A stretch of DNA of 64,000 bases, taken from NCBI GenBank assembly GCA_041694635.1, contig JBDNHI010000156.1, positions 46,730 to 110,729 on the forward strand, in the 5' to 3' direction. This DNA is from UBA969 sp041694635 (lineage in GTDB: Bacteria > Planctomycetota > Planctomycetia > Gemmatales > Gemmataceae). How positions within the stretch are numbered: the first letter of the stretch is position 1; each line of letters opens with the position of its first letter. The translations under genes were made by a program, and so were the position numbers. Positions 17,842 to 25,512 of the stretch are shown here, one piece after another. The notes below the pieces were generated by a model, which searched no databases, had not been told where the DNA came from, and saw nothing but the letters and a program-made list of their open reading frames with translations.

Positions 17842-18003
17842 TCGGGTTAGTTGTCGATTGCAACAGCTTTCTACAGCCAGTTTAACAAACATCTAATAGG
17901 CTAATTAGATACTTGGAATAAAATATTTTTCTGGAAGTTAGTTAGATACAGAAGAATTTGTTGATGGTAATAATTATTGATTCAAGGCGATTTTACAGGC
18001 GGG

Positions 18004-18639
18004 ATGGCAATGTTAACAGTAAATGTTTTCAATAAAAAAGGTGAGCAGGTTGGAAGCGAAAGCATCAACCCTGCAGATTTTGGTGGCGAAGTTAAAAAAC
18101 AACTTCTTCATGATGTTGTGCTTATGTACCTTGCTAACCAAAGAGCAGGCACGCACAGTACCCTACGCCGTGGCGAGGTTGCTGGTAGTACAAAAAAATT
18201 ATTTAAACAAAAAGGCACGGGCAATGCTCGAGTGGGTAATAAGCGCACTAATAAACGCCGTGGGGGTGGTACTGCCAAAGGTCCTAAACCCAGAGATTAT
18301 GAATACCATTTACCAAAAAGAGCAGTACGAGCCGCCACCAGAATGGCACTTCTTAGCAAATTTCAAGATCAAGAAGCATTGATTATTGATGATTTGAACC
18401 TTGAAACTATCAAAACAAAAGATATTAAAACAATCCTTAAAGCCTTAAAACTTGATGCAACAACCTGTCTTCTAGGAACTTCGGGTATTAATAAAATTCT
18501 TTATCTTTCAGCAAGGAATTTACCTGGGGTTGAAGTTATGCCTGCGTCCGAGTTGAATGCTTATACCGTTTTAAAACAAAAGCGTCTTGTTCTAACAAGG
18601 GAAGCGTTGGCCGAACTTCTGAATAAGAAACAAAACTAG
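18004..18639 (+). CDS. rplD: 50S ribosomal protein L4
   Basis: L4 lines the peptide exit tunnel. The 211-residue protein shows the family loop GTGNARVGNKRTNKRRGGG and the PKRAVRAATRMALLSK helix. The frame opens at a TTG (17977), but ATG 18004 (or ATG 18010) is more likely, with a weak GGCGGG upstream. A normal S10 operon would have rplC between rpsJ and this gene; here the spacer is only 162 bases and has no L3 coding sequence. The C-terminal globular part is of ordinary length. Confidence 0.95.
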   Translation: MAMLTVNVFNKKGEQVGSESINPADFGGEVKKQLLHDVVLMYLANQRAGTHSTLRRGEVAGSTKKLFKQKGTGNARVGNKRTNKRRGGGTAKGPKPRDYEYHLPKRAVRAATRMALLSKFQDQEALIIDDLNLETIKTKDIKTILKALKLDATTCLLGTSGINKILYLSARNLPGVEVMPASELNAYTVLKQKRLVLTREALAELLNKKQN

Positions 18640-18672
18640 TTTTTCGTTTGTGATCAATTAGGATAAATGACG

Positions 18673-19002
18673 ATGAATACATCAAAACACAGTAAACGAG
18701 TAAGAACGGGTGGCCCAACTCTTGATGCACATCAAGTTGTGATTCGGCCACTGATAACTGAAAAAGGTACCCACCAAGCTACGCACAAGAATGCGTATCC
18801 CTTTGAGGTCAACCCTTGGTCTACCAAGCCTGAAATAAAAGTTGCGGTGGAAGAGTTATTTGGGGTGCAGGTATCTCAGGTAAGGACCCAAAATCGTCTA
18901 GGAAAAAGCAAACGCTTTAAATCTAGAATGGGCAAGCTTTCTAACTGGAAAAAGGCAATCATTACCTTGAAACCAGATAGTAACAAAATTGAGCTGTTTT
19001 AA
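18673..19002 (+). CDS. rplW: 50S ribosomal protein L23
   Basis: L23 sits at the tunnel exit and docks trigger factor and SRP. The protein (about 109 residues) has the typical VVIRPLITEKGTHQ start and the VAVEELFGVQVSQVRTQN segment; the C-terminus ends KKAIITLKPDSNKIELF. ATG 18673 is preferred over ATG 18667 because AGGA lies 9 bases upstream of it, but the two differ by only two residues. About 18 N-terminal residues, basic and polar, precede the conserved body. It is next to rplD and rplB. Confidence 0.95.
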   Translation: MNTSKHSKRVRTGGPTLDAHQVVIRPLITEKGTHQATHKNAYPFEVNPWSTKPEIKVAVEELFGVQVSQVRTQNRLGKSKRFKSRMGKLSNWKKAIITLKPDSNKIELF

Positions 19003-19039
19003 ATTATTTTTTGAGTTTTGACGTTTTTTGAGGTGAGAG

Positions 19040-19894
19040 ATGGCAATCAGACAATACAAACCGGTTACACCGGGCCGCAGACAGGGCAGTGTCAGCGACT
19101 TCGCTGAGATTACTGATAGGAAGCGTAAACCTGAAAAAACCTTATTGGTCCCTAAGCCCAAAAAAGGCGGTCGTAACAATCAAGGCGTTACTTGCGTGAG
19201 GTTTCGTGGGGGTGGCCATAAACAACAATATCGTATCATCGATTTTAAACGCTTAAAAGATAATATTGCTGCAACGGTTATTTCAATTGAATATGATCCA
19301 AATAGAAGCGCTAGGATTGCGTTACTTGAATATCAAGATGGCGAAAAAACCTATATTCTTGCGCCAGAAGGTCTTAAAGCCGGTGATAAAGTAGAAAGTG
19401 GCGAGTCTGTTGAGCCGAAAATCGGCAACACGATGCCCCTAAAGAAAATCCCTTTAGGCCTTACAATTCATAATGTTGAGTTGCAACCCGGTCGGGGTGG
19501 TCAAATCTGCAGAAGTGCGGGTACTAAAGCTATACTTACTGCTCGTGAAGGAAAGTGGGCTCAAATTACTTTACCATCTGGTGAAGTAAGAAGGATCACT
19601 TCAGAATGCAGAGCAACAATTGGAATGATCGGCAACACCGATCACATGAATGTAAGTTTAGGCAAAGCGGGTCGTTCTAGGTGGAAAGGGAGAAAACCTC
19701 ATAACCGTGGTACTTCTATGAACCCTGTGGATCATCCGATGGGTGGTGGTGAAGGTAGAACTGGCGGGGGTCGTAATCCTTGCGGTCCGACAGGTGTACT
19801 TGCCAAAGGTGGAAAAACTAGGCAGAAGCGTAAACCATCGAATTCTTCTATTGTGCGAAGAAGGAAACCTGGTCCAAGGTATGCTGGTTCATAA
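19040..19894 (+). CDS. rplB: 50S ribosomal protein L2
   Basis: L2 supports subunit joining and the peptidyl-transferase centre. The 284-residue product has the N-terminal RKPEKTLLVPKPKKGGRNNQ and the catalytic-centre-proximal region RGTSMNPVDHPMGGGEGRT, whose histidine (the H of VDHPMGG) is the conserved one. GAGGTGAGAG provides a good ribosome-binding site. It is followed by a 90-base spacer with a T-tailed hairpin before rpsS. Confidence 0.97.
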   Translation: MAIRQYKPVTPGRRQGSVSDFAEITDRKRKPEKTLLVPKPKKGGRNNQGVTCVRFRGGGHKQQYRIIDFKRLKDNIAATVISIEYDPNRSARIALLEYQDGEKTYILAPEGLKAGDKVESGESVEPKIGNTMPLKKIPLGLTIHNVELQPGRGGQICRSAGTKAILTAREGKWAQITLPSGEVRRITSECRATIGMIGNTDHMNVSLGKAGRSRWKGRKPHNRGTSMNPVDHPMGGGEGRTGGGRNPCGPTGVLAKGGKTRQKRKPSNSSIVRRRKPGPRYAGS

Positions 19895-19924
19895 TTTTGT
19901 CGATCATATGTCTGGTAATAACTG

Positions 19925-19969
19925 GACGGAATCGAAAGTTACACTACAATATTCCGTTCGGGGTTTTTT
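19925..19969 (+). terminator. Attenuator-like hairpin between rplB and rpsS
   Basis: ACGGAAT (19926-19932) pairs with ATTCCGT (19951-19957), extended by a G-T pair. CGGGGTTTTTT follows. The T-run starts a few bases late, so it may attenuate transcription or mark a processing site; full termination here would cut off essential genes. Confidence 0.45.
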
Positions 19970-19984
19970 GGAGATAGAATAAAG

Positions 19985-20257
19985 ATGAGTCGTTCGCTAA
20001 AAAAAGGACCTTATGTTGATGAGAAGCTTTTCGCAAAAGTCGAAAAAGCTGTTAAAGGCAATAATCGTGATCCTATTAAAACTTGGTCTCGTGACTGTAC
20101 TATTATTCCAGAATTTGTTGGGGCAACCTTTCTGGTGCATAATGGCAAAGCATTTTTAAAATGCTATGTGACAGAAGATATGGTAGGTCACAAGCTTGGG
20201 GAGTTTTCTCCTACTCGGATTTTTAGGGGTCATAGTGGCGGTAAAGCTAAAGCTTAA
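19985..20257 (+). CDS. rpsS: 30S ribosomal protein S19
   Basis: A 90-residue protein of standard length. It starts MSRSLKKGPYVDEKLF and contains the conserved KTWSRDCTIIPEFVG and GHKLGEFSPTRIFRGH segments. S19 works with S13 at the top of the 30S head. The ATG follows GGAGATAGAATAAAG. It is separated from rplV by an initiator tRNA gene, which is not the usual S10 operon layout. Confidence 0.97.
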   Translation: MSRSLKKGPYVDEKLFAKVEKAVKGNNRDPIKTWSRDCTIIPEFVGATFLVHNGKAFLKCYVTEDMVGHKLGEFSPTRIFRGHSGGKAKA

Positions 20258-20276
20258 TTATTATTTATAGATATAC

Positions 20277-20348
20277 CCCGGGGTGGAGCAGAGGTAGCTC
20301 GCCAGGCTCATAACCTGGAGGTCATAGGTTCAAATCCTGTCCCCGGAA
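20277..20348 (+). tRNA. trnfM: Initiator tRNA-fMet (anticodon CAT) inside the S10 operon
   Basis: The acceptor stem CCCGGGG/CCCCGGA leaves position 1 (C) opposite position 72 (A). This C1-A72 mismatch marks bacterial initiator tRNA. The D stem is GAGC/GCTC, the anticodon stem CCAGG/CCTGG with loop CTCATAA, and the T-loop TTCAAAT. The anticodon-stem triplet reads AGG/CCT instead of GGG/CCC, so pair 29-41 is A-U. CCA is not encoded. It lies 19 bases after rpsS and 36 bases before rplV. Confidence 0.95.
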
Positions 20349-20384
20349 TTTTTAATAGTGTCAAGTTTGTTTTAGAGGTGGGTT

Positions 20385-20735
20385 ATGCAGTACAAGGCTA
20401 TACACAGATATGCGGATATGTCAGCAAGAAAAATCAGGCCCTTTGCTACCTTGATTCGTGGTAGAACTGCAGAAGAAGCATTAGAACTGCTTCGTTTCTT
20501 GCATAATCGTAGTGCCAGATTGCTTGAACAAGTTGTTAAAAGTGCTTTAGGTAATGCTGAGTTTCGTGGTGCAAGGGATATTGAAGAATTAGTGGTGAGC
20601 GAATCTCGTGTGGATGGTGGCCCTATCATGAAACGCATTATGCCGCGTGCTAGGGGTACAGCTTATCCAATTAAACGAAGAATTGCCCATATTCATGTTA
20701 CTTTGTCTGATGGACAACCGGAAGCAGAAGTATAA
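20385..20735 (+). CDS. rplV: 50S ribosomal protein L22
   Basis: L22 lines the exit tunnel and touches all 23S domains. The 116-residue protein has the typical HRYADMSARKIRPFATLIRG start and the beta-hairpin tip region GPIMKRIMPRARGTAYPIKR. AGAGGTGGG precedes the ATG. It starts just downstream of the initiator tRNA, so tRNA processing would generate a new 5' end for the rplV-rpsC-rplP messenger (inference). Confidence 0.97.
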   Translation: MQYKAIHRYADMSARKIRPFATLIRGRTAEEALELLRFLHNRSARLLEQVVKSALGNAEFRGARDIEELVVSESRVDGGPIMKRIMPRARGTAYPIKRRIAHIHVTLSDGQPEAEV

Positions 20736-20790
20736 CTCCCGCTGGATTTTGTAATTTATTTTGAGAATTGTGCTAGAGGATTTGTTTATT

Positions 20791-21501
20791 ATGGGACAAA
20801 AAGTAAGACCAACTAGTTTTCGAACTGGTATTATGATGCCTTGGCAAAGCACTTGGTTTGCTGGGAAAAATGATTTCGGCGAACTTCTTGTTGAAGATTT
20901 TAAGATCCGTAAGTTTATCAAAGACAAGTTTGTTGCATCTGGTGTTTCTAAGGTGCGAATTGAACGAACTCGTGAAAAAGTAGTTGTTAATATTTTTGCG
21001 GCTAAAGTTGGGGTTATTATTGGTAAGAAAGGTGCGGAAGTTGAAAAACTTACTAAAGACCTTGAAAATCTTTGTCACCGCCATATTGAAGTAAAGACTG
21101 TTGAAGTGTCTCGACCTGAAATTGATGCTCAACTTGTTGCCCAAGATATTGCAGAACAATTGGTAAAGCGTTCTAGTTTCCGTAGAGTTATCAAGCGTGC
21201 CCTTGAAACAACAATGGAAGCCGGATCAAAAGGTATTAAGGTGCAACTTTCTGGCCGATTAGGCGGTGCCGAAATGGCTAGGACTGAAGGTGCTATGCTT
21301 GGTAGCGTACCGCTATCTACACTCCGTGCTAAAGTTGAATTCGGATTCTATGAAGCTAACACAGCACAAGGTAAATTAGGCGTTAAAGTTTGGATCAATA
21401 ATGGCGATTTCTTGACCGAGGAGACGAACGATGGCTCTGATGCCAAAGCGAGTAAAGTTTCGAAAAAGCCAACGCGGCAAAATAAAAGGGAACGCCCTTA
21501 G
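20791..21501 (+). CDS. rpsC: 30S ribosomal protein S3
   Basis: S3 is part of the mRNA entry channel. The 236-residue protein has the N-terminal MGQKVRPTSFRTGIM, a KH domain with VGVIIGKKGAEVEKL, and the C-terminal GSKGIKVQLSGRLGGAEMAR. The frame opens at a TTG (20761), but ATG 20791 with GAGGA 10 bases upstream is right. The C-terminus carries a basic tail (SKVSKKPTRQNKRERP) that is read in another frame from the first 71 bases of rplP. Confidence 0.97.
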   Translation: MGQKVRPTSFRTGIMMPWQSTWFAGKNDFGELLVEDFKIRKFIKDKFVASGVSKVRIERTREKVVVNIFAAKVGVIIGKKGAEVEKLTKDLENLCHRHIEVKTVEVSRPEIDAQLVAQDIAEQLVKRSSFRRVIKRALETTMEAGSKGIKVQLSGRLGGAEMARTEGAMLGSVPLSTLRAKVEFGFYEANTAQGKLGVKVWINNGDFLTEETNDGSDAKASKVSKKPTRQNKRERP

Positions 21502-21853
21502 GGGTAATACCGTAAGCTATGGTGATTTTGGCTTACAGTCTCTTGATGCTGGTTGGTTATCTGCTCAAGCTATTGAAGCTGGTCGTATCACTGCTTCCCA
21601 CTCTATCGCTGGAGAAGGTAAGCTTTTTATCAGGGTTTTCCCTAATAAATCGATTACTTCCATTCCTGCCGAGACTCGAATGGGTAAGGGCAAAGGCGAG
21701 CCTGAGTATTGGGCTGCTGTCGTTAAGCCAGGTATGATCCTTTATGAGATTGGTGGCTTACCGGAAGCTTCTGCTAAAGTTGCTCTCAGCAAAGTGGCTT
21801 ATAAAATGCCATTTCGTTGTAGGCTTGTTACTCGTAGACCAAGTATTGGGTAA
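21431..21853 (+). CDS. rplP: 50S ribosomal protein L16
   Basis: L16 organises the A site of the large subunit. The 140-residue protein reads MALMPKRVKFRKSQRGKIKG, then GRITASHSIAGEGKLFIRVFP and GMILYEIGGLPEASAKVAL, as expected. GAGGAG (21419-21424) lies 6 bases before the ATG, inside rpsC. The start therefore overlaps the end of rpsC by 71 bases in a different frame, unusually long for this pair. The next gene is rpmC. Confidence 0.97.
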   Translation: MALMPKRVKFRKSQRGKIKGNALRGNTVSYGDFGLQSLDAGWLSAQAIEAGRITASHSIAGEGKLFIRVFPNKSITSIPAETRMGKGKGEPEYWAAVVKPGMILYEIGGLPEASAKVALSKVAYKMPFRCRLVTRRPSIG

Positions 21854-21884
21854 TACCCGTTTTTGATAGTTGAGGAATTTTTAA

Positions 21885-22106
21885 ATGAAGTCTGAAGATT
21901 ACAGGGGAATGAGTGACGAGCAGGTCGAACTTACCTTGAAAGATTTGGTGAAAAACCTTTTTCATCTTAGATTTCAATCTGCTACCGATCGTCTCGAAAC
22001 TCCGAGTGAGATTCGTAAGGCCCGTAAAGAGATAGCAAGAATTAAAACCATTCAACGAGAGCGAGTTATTAAAAAAGAACTCGCTGCAAGTTTAGGGAGT
22101 AAGTAG
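21885..22106 (+). CDS. rpmC: 50S ribosomal protein L29
   Basis: A 73-residue helical-hairpin protein near the tunnel exit. It begins MKSEDYRGMSDEQVELTLKD and has the conserved LFHLRFQSATDRLETPSEIR and IARIKTIQRER. TGAGGAATTT precedes the ATG by a few bases. It follows rplP by 31 bases and lies 3 bases before the rpsQ start, so translation of the two is probably coupled. Confidence 0.96.
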   Translation: MKSEDYRGMSDEQVELTLKDLVKNLFHLRFQSATDRLETPSEIRKARKEIARIKTIQRERVIKKELAASLGSK

Positions 22107-22109
22107 CAA

Positions 22110-22418
22110 ATGCTGGAGGCTCAAAACAGTCGTGGTAGAAGGCGTGTTATGGTTGGTGTAGTCACCAGCGATAAGAGAAGTAAGACTCGCACGGTTGAGA
22201 TTCCACGCCTAGTAAAACATCCTAAATATGGGAAATATATTCGTCGTAGTACTGTTTGTCATGTTCACGACGAAAATAATGATTCTCGAGTAGGCGATAC
22301 AGTAGAAATTGTAGAATCGCGACCAATGTCAAAGACAAAGTTTTGGCGATTATCAAGTGTAGTTAAAAAAGGCCTTGCGGCTACTACTGATGTGAAAGAT
22401 ATTGTTCTGCCTATTTAG
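22110..22418 (+). CDS. rpsQ: 30S ribosomal protein S17
   Basis: The 102-residue OB-fold protein binds the 5' domain of 16S rRNA. It reads RRRVMVGVVTSDKRSKTRTV, then PKYGKYIRRSTVCHVHDENN and VGDTVEIVESRPMSKTKFWR, matching the S17 core. The last 15 or so residues extend beyond the usual 85-residue length. GGGAGTAAGTAG before the ATG overlaps the rpmC stop region. Confidence 0.96.
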   Translation: MLEAQNSRGRRRVMVGVVTSDKRSKTRTVEIPRLVKHPKYGKYIRRSTVCHVHDENNDSRVGDTVEIVESRPMSKTKFWRLSSVVKKGLAATTDVKDIVLPI

Positions 22419-22426
22419 TTTAAAGA

Positions 22427-22443
22427 ACCAAATTTTATTTGGT
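22427..22443 (+). promoter_or_regulatory. Small hairpin between rpsQ and rplN
   Basis: ACCAAAT (22427-22433) and ATTTGGT (22437-22443) pair around TTT, close to the usual S10/spc operon boundary. No T-run follows, so the function is unclear. Confidence 0.3.
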
Positions 22444-22472
22444 AGTTTATATAACAGGAATATTGGTGTCTT

Positions 22473-22841
22473 ATGATTCAAATGTATTCTTATTTAGATG
22501 TAGCAGATAATACCGGTGCAAAAGAATGTATGTGCATTAAGGTGTTAGGTGGTACACGAAGAAGATTTGCCGGTTTAGGCGATGTCGTTGTTGCTAGCGT
22601 TAAAAAAGCAATTCCAGGTGGTGAAGTAAAACCTGGCGAAGTTGTTAAAGGCGTGATTGTTCGTGTTAAGAAAACCACGCGTAGAAGTGATGGTAGTTAT
22701 GTTAGGTTTGATAGAAATGCCTTAGTTTTACTTGACGCAGAATTGAACCCAAGAGGTACCCGCATATTTGGAGCGGTTGCAAGAGAACTCCGAGATACTG
22801 GATTTGCCAAAATTGTTAGCTTAGCATCCGAAGTTGTCTAA
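22473..22841 (+). CDS. rplN: 50S ribosomal protein L14
   Basis: The 122-residue protein (standard length) forms an intersubunit bridge with 16S rRNA and is the docking site of the silencing factor RsfS. It begins MIQMYSYLDVADNTGAKECM and has the signature GGEVKPGEVVKGVIVRVKK and RGTRIFGAVARELRD. It opens the spc-type series (rplN, rplX, rplE, rpsN, rpsH, rplF, rplR, rpsE, rplO, secY). Confidence 0.97.
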   Translation: MIQMYSYLDVADNTGAKECMCIKVLGGTRRRFAGLGDVVVASVKKAIPGGEVKPGEVVKGVIVRVKKTTRRSDGSYVRFDRNALVLLDAELNPRGTRIFGAVARELRDTGFAKIVSLASEVV

Positions 22842-22875
22842 GTCCCTAGAGATTTGTTGAAGAAGAGATAATGCC

Positions 22876-23211
22876 ATGCATGTTAAAAAAGATGACCTTG
22901 TTGAAGTTATTTCTGGGGATGATGCTGTTAAAGGCAGGGCCCTAAAAGTACTTCGGGTTTTAATTTCTAAAAATAAAGTTGTAATTGAAGGTGTTAATCG
23001 TGTTTACAAACATGTGAAACCTAATAAAAGAAATCCACAAGGTGGCCGTCTTTCAGTTGAAGCACCCATAGCAGTATCAAATGTTTTATTGTTTTGTCCA
23101 AACTGCAAAAAAGGTATTCGGTATGGCAAAAACATTGCCGCCGATGGTAGAAAATTTCGGGAATGTAAAAAATGTAAATCTGACTTAGGTACTATTTCCA
23201 AGGCGAAATAG
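22876..23211 (+). CDS. rplX: 50S ribosomal protein L24 with C-terminal zinc-ribbon-like cysteines
   Basis: L24 is an assembly-initiating protein near the tunnel exit. The KOW part is clear (KKDDLVEVISGDDAVKGRAL) and so is the loop HVKPNKRNPQGGRLSVEAPI. The C-terminal 40 residues contain two Cys-x2-Cys pairs (CPNC and CKKC, 21 residues apart), which would make a four-cysteine zinc ribbon; most bacterial L24 proteins lack the second pair. Length is 111, against about 103-105 usually. It lies between rplN and rplE. Zinc binding is inferred. Confidence 0.95.
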   Translation: MHVKKDDLVEVISGDDAVKGRALKVLRVLISKNKVVIEGVNRVYKHVKPNKRNPQGGRLSVEAPIAVSNVLLFCPNCKKGIRYGKNIAADGRKFRECKKCKSDLGTISKAK

Positions 23212-23261
23212 GGTATTTGATTCTTTTATTGTTATTTGGGCTTTGGCCCAGCGAGTGAAAT

Positions 23262-23801
23262 ATGGCAAGGTTACAAGAACGCTATCATAAAGAAATCGTC
23301 CCCCTCATTGCAACCAAAGTGGGAAGGTCAAATGTTTTCAGTATCCCAAAAATTACAAAAATCGTAATTAATATGGGTGTTGGTAAAGCATTGCAAGATA
23401 AATCCAGAATGGAACAATCAGCAGACCAACTAGCTCAACTTGCTGGGCAACGCCCACAGATAACCAAAGCGAAAATTGCAGTAAGCGGTTTTCGCTTGCG
23501 TGAAGGAAATTCGATTGGTTGCAGAGTAACGCTTCGTGGCAAAAGAATGTATGAATTTTTGGATCGTTTAATAAGTATGGCCTTACCTCGTATTCGAGAC
23601 TTTAGAGGATTAAATCCAAAGAGTTTTGATGGGCAAGGGAATTATAGTATGGGCCTCACCGAACAAGGTGTTTTCCCCGAACTTGATCCTGATAAAATTA
23701 ATTTTGTTCAAGGTATGGATATTACTTTTGTAACATCAACCAAAAATGACGAAGAGGCGCGTGACCTCCTTCGTGCTTTTGGTATGCCATTTAAAGAATA
23801 A
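23262..23801 (+). CDS. rplE: 50S ribosomal protein L5
   Basis: L5 binds 5S rRNA and contacts the P-site tRNA. The 179-residue protein has the standard body: FSIPKITKIVINMGVGKAL, LAGQRPQITKAKIAVSGFRL and the C-terminal GMDITFVTSTKNDEEARDLL. The start MARLQERYHKEIVP matches the family. It lies 50 bases after rplX and 20 before rpsN. Confidence 0.97.
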   Translation: MARLQERYHKEIVPLIATKVGRSNVFSIPKITKIVINMGVGKALQDKSRMEQSADQLAQLAGQRPQITKAKIAVSGFRLREGNSIGCRVTLRGKRMYEFLDRLISMALPRIRDFRGLNPKSFDGQGNYSMGLTEQGVFPELDPDKINFVQGMDITFVTSTKNDEEARDLLRAFGMPFKE

Positions 23802-23821
23802 TTTCTGAAAAAGGTTAAAAC

Positions 23822-24058
23822 ATGGCAACGGATGCAAAATTAGCTCGTTTTCGAAGAGATTTAGCAAGGCTTGATAAAAACAAGAAAGATCCTAAGAATA
23901 ACCCTATGGAACCAAGGGAAAAAATTAGAGTTCGACTTCGTTGTAAAATTTGTGGCCGTCCTAAGGCCGTTTATCGTAAATTTGGCATTTGCAGAATCTG
24001 TTTCAGAAATCTTGCAGGTGATGGTTTAATTCCTGGTGTAACCAAGGCTAGCTGGTAA
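23822..24058 (+). CDS. rpsN: 30S ribosomal protein S14, zinc-binding type
   Basis: S14 is in the 30S head. The C-terminal half has CKICGRP and CRICFRNLA, the four cysteines of the zinc-dependent S14 form. The protein has 78 residues, whereas the zinc form usually has 61; the first 30 residues (MATDAKLARFRRDLARLDKN and following) are an extra charged segment. AAAAGGTT precedes the ATG. It sits between rplE and rpsH as usual. Confidence 0.96.
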   Translation: MATDAKLARFRRDLARLDKNKKDPKNNPMEPREKIRVRLRCKICGRPKAVYRKFGICRICFRNLAGDGLIPGVTKASW

Positions 24059-24070
24059 GGTACTTTCAAA

Positions 24071-24517
24071 ATGATGACAGATCCGATTTCAGATATGCTC
24101 ACCCGAATTCGCAATGCTAATCGCATTGAGAGGCCTGCTGTGGATATGGATTCCACTCAGATGAAAGCTAATATTGCACAAGTCTTTAAAGACGAGGGCT
24201 TTATAGTTGATTATCAGATTGGGATTATTCAAAAAGATTCTCATGGTGTTAATGTTTTGATACCAGAATCTGATCCTAGTAAATCGCATCTTATCCTTAG
24301 GGTTTTCCTTAAATACGGCCCCGAAGGCGAAAAAGTGATCCGTCACATTGAACGAAGTAGCAAGCCAGGCAGACGGTATTACTGCAGAAGCAATCAATTA
24401 CGGCCCATTCTTGATGGCCTTGGTATTAGTGTAATGTCAACAAGCCGTGGTGTTATGAGTGATCGTCAGGCCCGCGTGAAACGCTTGGGCGGCGAAATGA
24501 TTTGTAAGGTATGGTAG
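24071..24517 (+). CDS. rpsH: 30S ribosomal protein S8
   Basis: A central assembly protein of the 30S platform and, in E. coli, the translational repressor of the spc operon. It begins MMTDPISDMLTRIRNANR and ends with the conserved ISVMSTSRGVMSDRQAR and GGEMICKVW. The product is 148 residues, about 15 longer than usual, mainly through inserts in the middle. AAGG lies 10 bases before ATG 24071; ATG 24074 is the alternative. It starts 12 bases after rpsN. Confidence 0.96.
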   Translation: MMTDPISDMLTRIRNANRIERPAVDMDSTQMKANIAQVFKDEGFIVDYQIGIIQKDSHGVNVLIPESDPSKSHLILRVFLKYGPEGEKVIRHIERSSKPGRRYYCRSNQLRPILDGLGISVMSTSRGVMSDRQARVKRLGGEMICKVW

Positions 24518-24536
24518 TTAACTAAGGGATCTTCCC

Positions 24537-25088
24537 ATGTCGAAAATTGGTAAAAAAGTTATTGTTGTACCTGCTGCCGTCAAGATAATACTTGATGGGA
24601 ACCATGTATTTTGCGAAGGCCCCAAAGGCAAACTTGATTTAATTCCTCACAAGAATATCAAAGTTTCTTTTGATGATGCTACAAGGTCAATTCATGTTGA
24701 TCGCATCAACGATGAACGATTAAGTAAATCAGTTCATGGATTAACAAGGACGCTGATCGCAAATATGGTTGAAGGTGTATTAAAAGGCTTTGAAAAGCGT
24801 TTGAGAGTTGAAGGTATTGGTTACCAAGCAAAGATGGATAAGAAAGCTGTTGAACTAACAGTTGGCTTTGCTAATAAGATCAAAGTTCATCCTCCTGAAG
24901 GTATTACTGTCGAGGTTCCAGAACCAACAGTTGTACTTGTAAAGGGTACGGATAAACAAAGAGTTGGACAATTTGCTGCTGAGGTTAGGGCGGTTCGTCC
25001 TCCAGAACCTTACAAAGGCAAGGGTATTCGTTACGATTATGAAATAGTACGCCGCAAAGAAGGCAAAGCCTTCGCAAGTGGTGGTTAA
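24537..25088 (+). CDS. rplF: 50S ribosomal protein L6
   Basis: The 183-residue protein supports the sarcin-ricin loop region. It begins MSKIGKKVIVVPAAVKI and contains VEGIGYQAKMDKKAVELTVG and the C-terminal signature PEPYKGKGIRYDYE. AAGGGA lies upstream of the ATG. It lies between rpsH (19 bases) and rplR (14 bases), the normal spc order. Confidence 0.97.
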   Translation: MSKIGKKVIVVPAAVKIILDGNHVFCEGPKGKLDLIPHKNIKVSFDDATRSIHVDRINDERLSKSVHGLTRTLIANMVEGVLKGFEKRLRVEGIGYQAKMDKKAVELTVGFANKIKVHPPEGITVEVPEPTVVLVKGTDKQRVGQFAAEVRAVRPPEPYKGKGIRYDYEIVRRKEGKAFASGG

Positions 25089-25102
25089 GCCCGGAAGGTA
25101 AA

Positions 25103-25471
25103 ATGAGCGAACAGAAATTAAAAGAAGTCCGTAGAATTCGCAGACAAAACCATGTTCGTAGAACAGTGGTGGGAACTGCTATCCGTCCTAGGCTAACTGT
25201 GTTTCGAAGTTCGAAACATATTTATGCCCAACTGATCGATGATGCAACTGGCTGTACCTTAGCCGCTGCGAGCAGTACCAGTGCAGAAGTTCGTAAGGCA
25301 TTACCCTATGGTGGAAATATACTTGCGGCTAAAGCTGTTGGTAAGCAAATAGCTGAAGTAGCAAAGGCTAAAGGCATACTTAAAGTTGCTTTTGATCGTG
25401 GTTACTATCGTTATCACGGAAGGGTAAAAGCTCTTGCAGATGCAGCCCGTGAAGTTGGATTGCAGTTTTAA
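25103..25471 (+). CDS. rplR: 50S ribosomal protein L18
   Basis: L18 carries 5S rRNA to the large subunit together with L5. The 122-residue protein has RRTVVGTAIRPRLTVFRSSK, HIYAQLIDDATGCTLAAAS and the C-terminal FDRGYYRYHGRVKALADAAR, all standard. CCGGAAGGTAAA gives a good ribosome-binding site 4-5 bases before the ATG. The next gene is rpsE. Confidence 0.97.
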   Translation: MSEQKLKEVRRIRRQNHVRRTVVGTAIRPRLTVFRSSKHIYAQLIDDATGCTLAAASSTSAEVRKALPYGGNILAAKAVGKQIAEVAKAKGILKVAFDRGYYRYHGRVKALADAAREVGLQF

Positions 25472-25512
25472 TACAAGGTTAGTTTCTTTCTTAATACAGG
25501 TAACTAGAGATC

